From Nocardia asiatica NBRC 100129 (GTDB lineage: Bacteria > Actinomycetota > Actinomycetes > Mycobacteriales > Mycobacteriaceae), in the NCBI RefSeq assembly GCF_000308415.1, contig NZ_BAFS01000017.1, positions 1 through 43,190 of the forward strand: DNA of 43,190 bases, given 5' to 3'. Every line of letters starts with the position of its first letter. The first letter of the stretch is position 1. The notes under the pieces were generated by a model. It had not been told where the DNA came from. It searched no databases and saw only the letters and a program-made list of their open reading frames with translations. The position numbers and the translations under genes are program-made. Positions 1 through 8,356 of the stretch are shown piece by piece.

Positions 1-105
1 GGAACACGCGCCATAGCCGTGGTGTCCGCCCGCACACCGCTGCTTCCTCTCCTCACCCTCCGCGCGGAAGTGATCGCCACTCTCGAGCCGGGAATCCTGA
101 AGTGA
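1..105 (+). CDS. C-terminal fragment of a TadE-family pilus minor pilin (partial, enters from the left)
   Basis: Frame 1 is open from the window edge to a TGA at 103-105, giving 34 residues ending in RAEVIATLEPGILK. The hydrophobic stretch followed by an RAE...A..EPG tail looks like the C-terminus of actinobacterial TadE-like minor pilins. The next gene on the same strand is the TadE-like partner that normally follows it (Rv3655c then Rv3654c in M. tuberculosis). Such proteins have one N-terminal membrane helix and belong to the Flp/Tad pilus assembly locus. The start lies outside the window. The call rests on a short tail plus gene order, so a different gene end cannot be excluded. Confidence 0.5.
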   Translation, partial: GTRAIAVVSARTPLLPLLTLRAEVIATLEPGILK

Positions 106-219
106 AGGTGGTACGGGCGGCCGGTCCGAGGCGAGTCGAGGGGACACCTCCTGAGGTCGCCGCAACTGCGGCTTGGTGGACCTGGCGGCGGGTCGTGGGA
201 CGTGACACGCCACTCCTTC

Positions 220-580
220 ACCGCCGGTCGCTTCCGGGGTGTGCCTTCGGAGGCCGGGGTGGGCGGATTGTGTGTGACCGGCAAGCCCGCGTGACCGGTG
301 GCGTTCGAGTGTGGCATGGGAGGCCGGTGTGGGGGGGTGTGTGACCGGGCAAGCCTGCGTGACCGGTGGCACTCGGGGTGTGCCTGGGGAGGCCGGGTTG
401 GGCGGGTTGTGTGCGGCATGGTGAGCCTGCGCTGGTGGCATTCGGGATGTGCCTTGGCAGGCCGGTGTCGGCAGGTCGTATGTGACTTGACTAGCCCGCG
501 TGACCGGTGGCGCTCGGGGCGTGCCCTGGGAGGCGGAGATGTGCGCGGGGCGGGGTGTCGCACAGGTCCGCGCCGCTGGC
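220..580. repeat. Degenerate ~70-bp tandem repeat between the two tad genes
   Basis: A GC-rich unit recurs about five to six times in the otherwise gene-free stretch 106-684. The core TGGC/TCGC anchor falls at 228, 299, 367, 436, 508 and 577, giving steps of 71, 68, 69, 72 and 69 bp. Each unit contains a CGGTGGC-type start, a GGGTGTGCC-like block, a GGAGGCCGG block and an AAGCCNGCGTGA-like end. Copies are diverged by substitutions and small indels, and the period is not a strict multiple of three, so it is probably not a coding repeat. I see no gene in 106-684. Confidence 0.7.
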
Positions 581-684
581 GGGGCTCGGGACGCGCGTGG
601 GGAGGCTCAGGCAAGCGGCAAGGTTCGAGGTATGACATCGGAGGACGAGACGAGGCCGAGATCGGCGGCGGGATAGCCCGGCGC

Positions 685-1035
685 ATGGTGCGGTCCGAGG
701 ACGGGTTGGCGACCGTCTTCGCGTGTCTAGCGCTCGTGGCGCTGATCTGGGCGACGCTGCTGATCGCACAGGTGGGCTGCGTGGTGGTGGCGCGCCATCG
801 AGCGCAGGCGGCGGCGGACTTGGCGGCCCTCGCCGCGGCGGGCGCACTGGTCGAAGGCGCCGACACCGCATGCGACGAGGCCGGAGTGCTGGCGCGACGG
901 ATGGGGACGCGAGTCCGCGCGTGTACGACATCGGAGTGGGACGTCACTGTGACTGTCGAAAGGAATGTACCAATAGGTCTGTATGGCGTTCGGATCGTTC
1001 GGGCGAGCGCGCGAGCCGGCCCGGTTGAAGAGTGA
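685..1035 (+). CDS. TadE-like protein of the helicase/secretion neighbourhood (Rv3654c type)
   Basis: This 116-residue protein has a single N-terminal hydrophobic segment (about residues 8-32, LATVFACLALVALIWATLL) followed by the diagnostic ARHRAQAAADLAALAAAG stretch. That pattern is characteristic of the TIGR03816 helicase/secretion-neighbourhood TadE-like family. It is expected to be a membrane-anchored minor pilin or pilus assembly factor of the Tad/Flp system. I chose the ATG at 685 because homologues begin with a short acidic/charged segment before LATV. The frame stays open upstream to 298, but that part is repeat-derived and lacks pilin features. The DEAH helicase that names the neighbourhood lies immediately downstream, convergent. 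Confidence 0.75.
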   Translation: MVRSEDGLATVFACLALVALIWATLLIAQVGCVVVARHRAQAAADLAALAAAGALVEGADTACDEAGVLARRMGTRVRACTTSEWDVTVTVERNVPIGLYGVRIVRASARAGPVEE

Positions 1036-1323
1036 CGGAGTTCGATACACAGTCACGCTTGCGTCGCTTCCGGTAGCGGAAATCGGCAATTCTACTGGCC
1101 GGTTAAAAACGGACCTCCGGAATTCCCCGAGGAAGCTTGGATAACAAAAGCGAATGGCGTACGGGACGGCAATGGTGCCAGTGGCAATAGTCTAGTTAAC
1201 ATGAATCCATTCCTTTTTATTCGCCAGGGGTGAAGCGTTGCCATTCCACTAGGAGGTGTCCCAACTGCACCAGCATGTTCGCTGGCAAGGTCGACAACCG
1301 GTCACGACCCAGGCTCCGCGCCG
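1036..1323. other. Convergent intergenic stretch, locally AT-rich
   Basis: This gap lies between convergent genes. Positions about 1090-1230 are clearly poorer in GC than the surroundings (runs such as GGTTAAAAACGG and CCTTTTTATTCG). A small inverted repeat CCAGC-N6-GCTGG at about 1271-1286 could help end the helicase transcript. I see no supportable gene here. Confidence 0.4.
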
Positions 1324-3708
1324 TCACGAACCGGCCGACACGTCCTCGTCGGCGGAAAGTTCGGCGAGGACGGCGGCGAGCAGGCGTGCCGCCGCCGCCT
1401 TGTCCAGCGGATGGTTCCCGTTGCCGCACTTGGGCGATTGGACACAGGACGGGCAGCCCGTCGCGCAGCCACACGACTCGATGGCCAGCCGCGTCGCCGA
1501 AAGCCACTGGCGGAGCCGGGCGAACCCGCGTTCGGCGAAACCCGCTCCGCCGGCCTGGCCGTCGTAGACGAAGACGGTGGGCAGGCCGGTATCCGGGTGC
1601 TCCGCGGTGGAGACGCCGCCGATGTCCCAGCGGTCGCAGGTCGCCACCAGCGGCAACAGCCCGATAGCCGCGTGCTCGGCCGCGTGCAGCGCTCCGGGAA
1701 CGTCTTGGGGTTCGATTCCCGCCATGGTCAACAACTCCGGTGTCACGGTGTACATGACCGCCCGGGTCGGCAGCGTCTGCGGCGGCAGGTCCAGTTCGAC
1801 CAGGTCGAGCACTTCGCCGGTGACCAGCGTGCGAAGGTAGCCGATCACTTGGCTGGTGACCCGCACCTGTGCCAGTCCAACTGTCACGTGACCGTGGGCG
1901 CGGTGCTCGGTCACCGCGTCGACGGCGATCGAGGTCACCTGACGTGCGCTGGTGGTCCACCCGGGCTCGGCGGCGTGTACGAAGGCCACGCCGTCGTCGA
2001 GGTCCAGCTCGTCGACCACGTAGGTCTCGCCTTGGTGCAGGTGAACGGCGCCTTGGTGCAGCGTCGCCCGTGCCCGCCCCGCGTCGGCGGTGCCCAGCAG
2101 CCTGCCGGTCTCACCGTCCACGATGGCCACCGGAGCGCCGATGCCGCCACGGACGTCGACCGCGTCGTGCGGCTGGGTCTCCGCGGTCACGTACCAGCGC
2201 GCGCGGTCCGCTGTGCCACGGCGTCTGATCAGCCCTTTCTCGGACAGATCGGCCAATACCTCGCGGGCGCCGAACTCGTCCACCTCGGCGTCGGTGAGCG
2301 GGAGCTCGAGCGCGGCGCAGAGTAGCTGTGGGCCCAGCACGTAGGGATTTCGTGGATCGGTGATGGAGGCCTCGACCGGCTTGTCGAGCAGTGCTTCGGG
2401 ATGGTGGACGAGGTAGGTGTCCAACGGATCGTCCCGCGCCACGAGCAGGACGAGGGATCCCTGGGTGCGCCGTCCCGCCCGTCCGGCCTGCTGCCAGAAC
2501 GATGCCACCGTTCCGGGAAAACCGGAGATGACCACGGCATCCAGTCCGGCGATATCGACGCCGAGTTCCAGCGCGTTGGTCGTCGCCGCGCCCAGCAGCG
2601 ATCCGTCCGACAGGGCCGCTTCCAGATCGCGCCGATCCTCCGCGAGATATCCCGCCCGGTAGGACGCCACCCGCGCGGCCAAGTCTGGATCGACCTCGGC
2701 CAACAGCCTTTTGGTTTCTATCGCGGTCAGCTCCGCGGCGCGACGCGATCGGACGAACGTCAAGGTCCGCGCCCCTTCGGTTACCAGATCCGCCATGATC
2801 CGCGCTGCCTCCGTGGTGGCGGCTCTGCGCACGGGCGCGCCGTTCTCGCCGGTCACCGCCGTGAGCAGAGGTGGTTCCCAGAGCGCGACCGTGCGCGGGC
2901 CCTGCGGCGATCCGTCCCGGGTGACCGCGACGCACGGCGCGCCGATCAGTCGCGACGCGGCCGCAGCCGGTTCGGCCGAGGTCGCCGAACAGAGCACGAA
3001 CACCGGATCGGCGCCATATCGAGCGGCGATGCGCCGCAGCCTGCGCAGCACCAGCGCGACGTGCGAGCCGAAAACACCGCGATAGGCGTGGCATTCGTCG
3101 ACCACCACATAGCGCAGCTTGCGCAGCACGCGGGCCCAGCGCTGGTGTGACCGCAGTATGCCCAGGTGGAGCATGTCGGGATTGGTGAAGATCCATCGCG
3201 CGTTCGCGCGTACCCACTGGCGGATCTCGGCCGGTGTATCGCCGTCGTAGGTGGCCGGATGCACGTCCCGCAGCGGACCTTCGTGGGTCAGCGCGCCGAC
3301 CGCGCGCAACTGATCGGCGCCCAGCGCCTTCGTCGGCGACAAATACAGTGCGGTGGCCTTCGGATCCGCTTGCAGCGCCGTGAGCACCGGCAACTGGTAT
3401 CCGAGCGATTTACCTGAAGCGGTGCCGGTGCTCACGACCACGTGCCGACCGTCGAACGCCGCATCCGCCGTCTCCACCTGGTGGCGCCACGGCGCGTCGA
3501 CGCCCGTGTCGCGCAATGCCGAGATCACCTCCGGTGATGCCCAAGCCGGCCAGGCGCGGCGCTCGGCGGCCCGGGCGGACAGCTCGACCACATGGGTCAG
3601 TCGAGGGTCGTCATCCGGACCGCCGGTTAGGACACGATTCAGCAACGATGCTCCGTAGCTGGGCTCGCTTCTCGGTTGCGCGCGCAGCGCCGAGTCGGGT
3701 GGATTCAC
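1324..3708 (-). CDS. DEAH/DECH-box superfamily 2 helicase with DUF1998 zinc domain (Rv3649 type)
   Basis: The protein is a large ATP-dependent helicase, about 794 aa from the GTG at 3708. Visible motifs are Walker A (STGTASGKSLGYQLP), a DECH box (VVVDECHAYRG), motif III (CSATSAE), and in the second RecA domain TTNALELGVDI and QQAGRAGRRTQGS (motif VI). The C-terminus has a four-cysteine cluster (CGCATGCPSC...C) typical of DUF1998, probably binding metal. It is the helicase of the helicase/secretion neighbourhood next to tad genes and cspA in mycobacteria. An in-frame ATG at 3774 would add 22 residues without family character, so I prefer the GTG. The start is uncertain because neither has a strong Shine-Dalgarno. 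The role is presumably DNA processing and is not shown by sequence. Confidence 0.9.
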   Translation of the reverse strand: MNPPDSALRAQPRSEPSYGASLLNRVLTGGPDDDPRLTHVVELSARAAERRAWPAWASPEVISALRDTGVDAPWRHQVETADAAFDGRHVVVSTGTASGKSLGYQLPVLTALQADPKATALYLSPTKALGADQLRAVGALTHEGPLRDVHPATYDGDTPAEIRQWVRANARWIFTNPDMLHLGILRSHQRWARVLRKLRYVVVDECHAYRGVFGSHVALVLRRLRRIAARYGADPVFVLCSATSAEPAAAASRLIGAPCVAVTRDGSPQGPRTVALWEPPLLTAVTGENGAPVRRAATTEAARIMADLVTEGARTLTFVRSRRAAELTAIETKRLLAEVDPDLAARVASYRAGYLAEDRRDLEAALSDGSLLGAATTNALELGVDIAGLDAVVISGFPGTVASFWQQAGRAGRRTQGSLVLLVARDDPLDTYLVHHPEALLDKPVEASITDPRNPYVLGPQLLCAALELPLTDAEVDEFGAREVLADLSEKGLIRRRGTADRARWYVTAETQPHDAVDVRGGIGAPVAIVDGETGRLLGTADAGRARATLHQGAVHLHQGETYVVDELDLDDGVAFVHAAEPGWTTSARQVTSIAVDAVTEHRAHGHVTVGLAQVRVTSQVIGYLRTLVTGEVLDLVELDLPPQTLPTRAVMYTVTPELLTMAGIEPQDVPGALHAAEHAAIGLLPLVATCDRWDIGGVSTAEHPDTGLPTVFVYDGQAGGAGFAERGFARLRQWLSATRLAIESCGCATGCPSCVQSPKCGNGNHPLDKAAAARLLAAVLAELSADEDVSAGS

Positions 3709-4144
3709 GAGACGAACCCCGCAACACGCTCGGGAAGTGTGAAACGTGTGTGTCCGGGAATCCCCACCTGCCATTTCGATACCAAATAGCGACCTGGGTC
3801 ACAGCTCCTTTGCTGAACGTCCACTCGGTTATCACCAGGCAAACGAACCCCAAGTCTGGATTCCGCCATTGTGTCCCTCACCTGCGCATTCGCAAGATCA
3901 ACTTTTTTGCAAATTGTCGGTAACTCGACTGTTGAATTGCCCGAAGACATGGTTCACTGGTTCCTGGTCGCAAGCTTCTGTGTTCGAGGGACGGATCCAA
4001 AGTCCAAACCGTCAGCAGGATCGATGTTGCGAACGGTGTGCTTGGTGCTTTCCTGCAGGGGGAACCAACAGTACAGCGGTCGGAACGGACCCGGTGGACG
4101 AACCCAGTTGTCCGCCGTTCCGGTAAGAAAAGAGAAGGAACAGA
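3709..4144. other. Divergent promoter region and long cspA leader
   Basis: About 430 bp separate the helicase start (minus) and cspA (plus). The central part (3780-3960) is less GC-rich than its surroundings and probably carries both promoters. Cold-shock genes usually have a long untranslated leader, and the space before cspA fits this. The only element I can place firmly is the purine-rich ribosome-binding site AGAAGGAACAG just before 4145. I see no gene. Confidence 0.5.
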
Positions 4145-4351
4145 ATGGCACAGGGAACTGTGAAGTGGTTCAACGCGGAGAAGGGGTTCGGCTTCATCGC
4201 GCCGGAGGACGGCTCCGCTGACGTCTTCGTCCACTACTCCGAGATCCAGGGTTCGGGTTTCCGCACCCTCGAGGAGAACCAGAAGGTCGAGTTCGAGGTC
4301 GGCCAGGGCACCAAGGGCCCGCAGGCCACCGGAGTGCGTGCGCTCAGCTGA
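4145..4351 (+). CDS. cspA: Cold-shock protein CspA
   Basis: This is a 68-residue cold-shock-domain protein that binds single-stranded RNA/DNA and acts as an RNA chaperone in the cytoplasm. Both RNA-binding motifs are present: RNP1 as KGFGFIAPE (residues 14-22) and RNP2 as VFVHYSEI (27-34), after the classic [14 protein letters not shown] start. The length matches the family (67-70 aa). The start ATG has a clear RBS (AGAAGGA) 7-8 nt upstream. It sits alone, with a strong hairpin terminator 17 bp after the stop, so it is probably monocistronic. Gene order (helicase, cspA, topA) is as in mycobacteria. Confidence 0.97.
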   Translation: MAQGTVKWFNAEKGFGFIAPEDGSADVFVHYSEIQGSGFRTLEENQKVEFEVGQGTKGPQATGVRALS

Positions 4352-4367
4352 GCGGCGCGAGATCCAC

Positions 4368-4408
4368 AGCTCGTCCCTCACCACCGGCAACGGGGTGGGG
4401 GACGAGCT
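4368..4408 (+). terminator. Rho-independent-like hairpin after cspA
   Basis: The arm AGCTCGTCCC (4368-4377) pairs perfectly with GGGACGAGCT (4399-4408). The stem extends inward through a T-G wobble and CACC/GGTG, leaving a loop of about 11 nt. The U-tract is only ATATCT, as is common in high-GC actinomycetes. Confidence 0.85.
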
Positions 4409-4671
4409 ATATCTGGGGTAGTCACGGCCCGCGTGAGCCGGCGGAACGGCCCGCTGAGCACGCCGCGGCGCAGGTGTGGCGAAAAGACAGGGCATACTGA
4501 TTCGAACTGACGCGCGTACGCTCAGTGGTTCGAGTCGCAAGCACTCGACCACACGCGGCGTCACGGTATAAACGTGTCTGGTGCGACGTTCAGCCGTCGC
4601 AGCCGCTTACCCCAGCCGCGCACAGCGGGAAACAACGCAGCGCGGGTCGATCAGGAAAGGTGTATTCGCCG

Positions 4672-7572
4672 GTGGCAACACGAGACCGCGGTGCAGCCGA
4701 CCAGGGCCGTGCCCTGCGTCGTCTCGTGATCGTCGAGTCCCCGACCAAGGCCCGCAAGATCGCGCCGTACCTCGGTCGCAACTACACGGTCGAGGCGTCG
4801 GTCGGTCATATCCGGGATCTGCCGCGAGGCGCGGCCGACGTCCCGGCCAAATACAAGGGCCAATCCTGGGCGCGGCTCGGCGTGGACGTGGACAACGACT
4901 TCGAGCCCATCTACGTCGTCAGCCCGGACAAGAAGGCCAAGGTCACCGAGCTCAAGAGCCTGCTGAAAGACGCCGACGAGCTCTATCTGGCCACCGACCC
5001 CGACCGTGAGGGCGAGGCGATCGCCTGGCACCTGCTGGAGACGCTCAAACCCAAGGTGCCGGTCCGGCGAATGGTGTTCCACGAGATCACCGAGCCGGCC
5101 ATCCAGGCCGCGGCCGCGGATACCCGCGATCTCGACAACGACTTGGTCGACGCGCAGGAGACCCGCCGCATCCTGGACCGCCTCTACGGCTACGAGGTCA
5201 GTCCGGTGCTGTGGAAGAAGGTCATGCCGCGGCTGTCGGCCGGCCGTGTGCAGTCGGTGGCCACCCGGGTGATCGTGCAGCGCGAGCGCGAGCGGATGTC
5301 GTTCCGTTCCGCCGAGTACTGGGACATCGCCGCCAAGCTCGACGCGGGCAACGGTGAGGGCGGCGACGCCACCAATCCCAGGACCTTCGGAGCGCGGCTG
5401 GTCGCCGTCGACGGGGCGCGGGTCGCCACCGGACGAGATTTCGGGTCGGACGGGCAGCTCAAGGCCGTCAGCGGCGTCGTCGTACTGGACGAGGGCTACG
5501 CGCGGCGGCTGGCCGAGGCGCTGGACGGCGCCGACCTGGTGGTCTCCTCGGCGGAAGCCAAGCCGTACACGCGCAAGCCGTATCCGCCGTTCATGACCTC
5601 GACGCTGCAGCAGGAAGCGGGGCGCAAACTCCGTTTCACCTCCGAGCGGACCATGCGGGTCGCGCAGCGGTTGTACGAGAACGGCTACATCACCTACATG
5701 CGCACCGACTCGACCACGCTGTCGGAGTCGGCCATCGCCGCGGCCCGTGCGCAGGCGACCCAGCTCTACGGCGCCGAGTACGTGCACCCGACCGCGCGCC
5801 AATACAACCGCAAGGTGAAGAACGCGCAGGAGGCCCACGAGGCGATCCGCCCGGCGGGCGACACCTTCGCGACGCCGGGCCAGCTGCACGCGCGCCTGGA
5901 CAACGACGAGTTCCGGCTGTACGAGCTGATCTGGCAGCGCACCGTCGCCTCCCAGATGGCCGACGCCAGGGGCACCACGCTGACGCTGCGCATCACCGGC
6001 GTCGCGGGCACCGGCGAGGAGTGCGTGTTCTCCGCGTCCGGCCGCACCATCACGTTCCCCGGGTTCCTCAAGGCCTACGTGGAGAGCGTCGACGAGGAGG
6101 CCGGCGGCCAGTCCGACGACGCCGAGTCCAGGCTGCCCGCGCTGGAGGAGGGCCAGGCGGTCACCGCGGTCGAGCTGAATCCCGACGGGCACAGCACGAA
6201 TCCGCCCGCGCGCTATACCGAGGCGTCGCTGATCAAGACCCTCGAAGAACTCGGCATCGGCCGTCCGTCGACGTATTCGTCGATCATCAAGACGATCCTC
6301 GACCGCGGCTACGTCTACAAGCGCGGCAGCGCGCTGGTGCCGTCGTGGGTGGCGTTCGCCGTGATCGGCCTGCTGGAAGAACATTTCGGCCGACTGGTCG
6401 ATTTCGACTTCACCGCCGCCATGGAGGACGATCTCGACGCCATCGCGGGTGGGCGCGAGCAGCGCGGAAACTGGTTGTCCAGCTTCTACTTCGGCGGCGA
6501 CCACGGCGTGGAGGGCTCGGTCGCGCGGTCCGGCGGTCTGAAGAAGATGGTCGGAGAGCGGCTCGACGACATCGACGCGCGAGAAATCAACTCCATCAAG
6601 CTGTTCAGCGATAACGCTGGACGCGATGTCGTCGTCCGGGTCGGCAAGTACGGGCCGTACCTGGAACGGATGGTCGCCGATCCCGATGACCCGGAGGGCA
6701 ATCCGGTGTCGCAGCGGGCCAATCTGCCCGACGACCTGCCGCCGGACGAGCTGACGCCCGAGGTGGCCGAGAAGCTGTTCGCGACGCCGCAGGAAGGACG
6801 TTCACTCGGCGTCGATCCCGAGTCGGGGCACGAGATCGTCGCCAAGGAAGGGCGTTTCGGTCCTTACGTCACCGAGATCCTGCCCGAACCGCAGGCCGCC
6901 GACGGGCAGGAACCCGCCAAGAAGACCGCGAAGAAGGCCGCGGCGCCCAAGCCGCGCACCGGTTCGCTGTTCAAGTCCATGGACCTGTCCACCATCACTC
7001 TCGACGACGCGCTGAAGCTGCTGTCGTTGCCCCGCGTGGTCGGCACCGACCCGGCCAGCGGCGAGGAGATCACCGCGCAGAACGGGCGTTACGGGCCCTA
7101 CCTGAAGAAGGGCACCGACTCCCGGTCGCTGAACACCGAGGACCAGATCTTCACGGTGACGCTGGAGGAGGCGCTGAAGATCTACGCCGAGCCCAAGCGC
7201 CGGGGACGACAGGCATCGACCGCCGCCCCGCTGCGTGAACTCGGCAACGACTCGGCCAGCGGCAAGCCGATGGTGATCAAGGACGGCCGCTTCGGCCCGT
7301 ACGTCACCGATGGCGAGACCAACGCGACGCTGCGCAAGGGCGACGAGATCGAGTCGATCACGCCGGAGCGGGCCATGGAACTGCTCGCCGACCGGCGGGC
7401 GCGCGGACCGGTGAAGAAGGCGGCCAAGAAGACCGCCGCGAAGAAGGCGCCCGCCAAGAAGGCAGCGGCGAAGAAGACCGCCGCCAAAAAGGCGACCACC
7501 ACGAAGACGGTGGCCAAGAAGAGCGCGGCGCAGAAGTCGGCGGCGAAGAAGACCGGCGTCGGGAAGTCGTGA
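4672..7572 (+). CDS. topA: DNA topoisomerase I (type IA)
   Basis: This 966-aa enzyme relaxes negatively supercoiled DNA. The Toprim domain starts near residue 17 (RLVIVESPTKARK) with the DxDxE metal motif in LATDPDREGEAIAWH. The active-site tyrosine is in ITYMRTDST at residue 342, the same position as in M. tuberculosis TopA. The C-terminal part carries repeated topoisomerase C-terminal domains (GRYGPYL / GRFGPYV motifs, no zinc ribbons, as in actinobacteria) and ends in a long Lys/Ala-rich tail (about 905-966) that in mycobacteria supports DNA binding and processivity. I chose the GTG at 4672 because AGGAAAGG lies 11 nt upstream and homologues begin close to RLVIVES. The frame is open further upstream, to about 4525, without homology. 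Confidence 0.97.
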   Translation: MATRDRGAADQGRALRRLVIVESPTKARKIAPYLGRNYTVEASVGHIRDLPRGAADVPAKYKGQSWARLGVDVDNDFEPIYVVSPDKKAKVTELKSLLKDADELYLATDPDREGEAIAWHLLETLKPKVPVRRMVFHEITEPAIQAAAADTRDLDNDLVDAQETRRILDRLYGYEVSPVLWKKVMPRLSAGRVQSVATRVIVQRERERMSFRSAEYWDIAAKLDAGNGEGGDATNPRTFGARLVAVDGARVATGRDFGSDGQLKAVSGVVVLDEGYARRLAEALDGADLVVSSAEAKPYTRKPYPPFMTSTLQQEAGRKLRFTSERTMRVAQRLYENGYITYMRTDSTTLSESAIAAARAQATQLYGAEYVHPTARQYNRKVKNAQEAHEAIRPAGDTFATPGQLHARLDNDEFRLYELIWQRTVASQMADARGTTLTLRITGVAGTGEECVFSASGRTITFPGFLKAYVESVDEEAGGQSDDAESRLPALEEGQAVTAVELNPDGHSTNPPARYTEASLIKTLEELGIGRPSTYSSIIKTILDRGYVYKRGSALVPSWVAFAVIGLLEEHFGRLVDFDFTAAMEDDLDAIAGGREQRGNWLSSFYFGGDHGVEGSVARSGGLKKMVGERLDDIDAREINSIKLFSDNAGRDVVVRVGKYGPYLERMVADPDDPEGNPVSQRANLPDDLPPDELTPEVAEKLFATPQEGRSLGVDPESGHEIVAKEGRFGPYVTEILPEPQAADGQEPAKKTAKKAAAPKPRTGSLFKSMDLSTITLDDALKLLSLPRVVGTDPASGEEITAQNGRYGPYLKKGTDSRSLNTEDQIFTVTLEEALKIYAEPKRRGRQASTAAPLRELGNDSASGKPMVIKDGRFGPYVTDGETNATLRKGDEIESITPERAMELLADRRARGPVKKAAKKTAAKKAPAKKAAAKKTAAKKATTTKTVAKKSAAQKSAAKKTGVGKS

Positions 7573-7609
7573 GTTCTCAGCTCATGGCGACGCCCGTAGC
7601 GTGTGCGCC

Positions 7610-8116
7610 ATGAGTACAGAACAGGAACGCGAGGATCTGATCGCGATGCTCGCCGACCAGCGTGCGCTTTTTCGCATCACGCTGCGCGGTATCGATGACG
7701 AGCAGGCGCGGCGGCGCACCACCGTGAGCGAGCTGACCCTCGGCGGCTTGCTGCACCACCTGGTCAGTTGCGAACGGCACTGGACCTCGGTGATCGTGGA
7801 GCGGGACGAGAACGCGGAACTGGACCTCTCGCAGTACGGCAGCGAGTACGTCATGGCGGACGAGGAGACCGTAGCCGGTCTGCTGGCCACCTGGGACGAG
7901 GTCGCTGCGGCGACGGCAGAGCTGATCCGCTCGGTGGACAGCCTCGACAGCTCGATCCCCACACCGACGGCGCCGTGGACTCCGGAGCGGATCTGGCAGT
8001 CGGTGCGGTACACGGTGCTGCACATCCTGCGAGAGATCGCGCACCACTCGGGCCATGCCGACATCATTCGCGAGGCGCTGGACGGCGCGAACAGCACAGC
8101 GCAGCGCGCCTCCTAG
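7610..8116 (+). CDS. DinB-fold (DUF664-like) protein
   Basis: This 168-aa protein has the four-helix DinB/YfiT-like fold signature: histidines in LLHHLVSCERHW (about residues 45-56) and in REIAHHSGHADIIRE near the C-terminus. These form the typical three-His metal site of the superfamily. Actinobacterial members include mycothiol- or bacillithiol-dependent transferases, but the precise substrate cannot be read from the sequence. It lies 37 bp after topA on the same strand and could be cotranscribed. The ATG at 7610 (MSTEQ) is preferred over an in-frame GTG three codons upstream. Confidence 0.85.
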   Translation: MSTEQEREDLIAMLADQRALFRITLRGIDDEQARRRTTVSELTLGGLLHHLVSCERHWTSVIVERDENAELDLSQYGSEYVMADEETVAGLLATWDEVAAATAELIRSVDSLDSSIPTPTAPWTPERIWQSVRYTVLHILREIAHHSGHADIIREALDGANSTAQRAS

Positions 8117-8262
8117 CCGCGGTAAGACGCGGCGGCAGTCGACGGAACTGGGCAGGCTTGGTCCTGAGTGGTGCGAGGGGGTCTGTAAGGGTACGCGGAA
8201 CCGGCAGATCGCCGGGCGTGGCTGTGATGTGCCGAGTCAGCGGGTGTGTCTGCGGTCAGCTT

Positions 8263-8293
8263 CGGTTCGGCATGGTTGTGGTCTGCCGAACCG
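8263..8293. promoter_or_regulatory. Perfect 10-bp inverted repeat upstream of holB
   Basis: CGGTTCGGCA (8263-8272) and TGCCGAACCG (8284-8293) form a perfect inverted repeat with an 11-nt spacer, about 64 bp before the holB start and 147 bp after the DinB gene. It may end the topA/DinB transcript or serve as an operator. No U-run follows it. The rest of 8117-8356 holds no recognisable gene. Confidence 0.45.
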
Positions 8294-8356
8294 GGTGCGA
8301 CCGGGACCCTTCCGGACGGCGGTGCGCTGTCGGTGGGGGCGGCTAGGGTGTACGGC

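Noticed and set aside
298..684. N-terminal extension of the TadE-like protein
   Set aside because: Open only because of the GC-rich repeats; the family begins near 685 and the extension has no pilin features.
3878..4564. Minus-strand open frame across cspA
   Set aside because: Antisense shadow of cspA and its leader with no family features.
4651..6504. Long open frame on the minus strand opposite topA
   Set aside because: Arises from the codon bias of high-GC topA; its translation is Arg/Gly/Val/Asp-rich without domains, and topA is certain.
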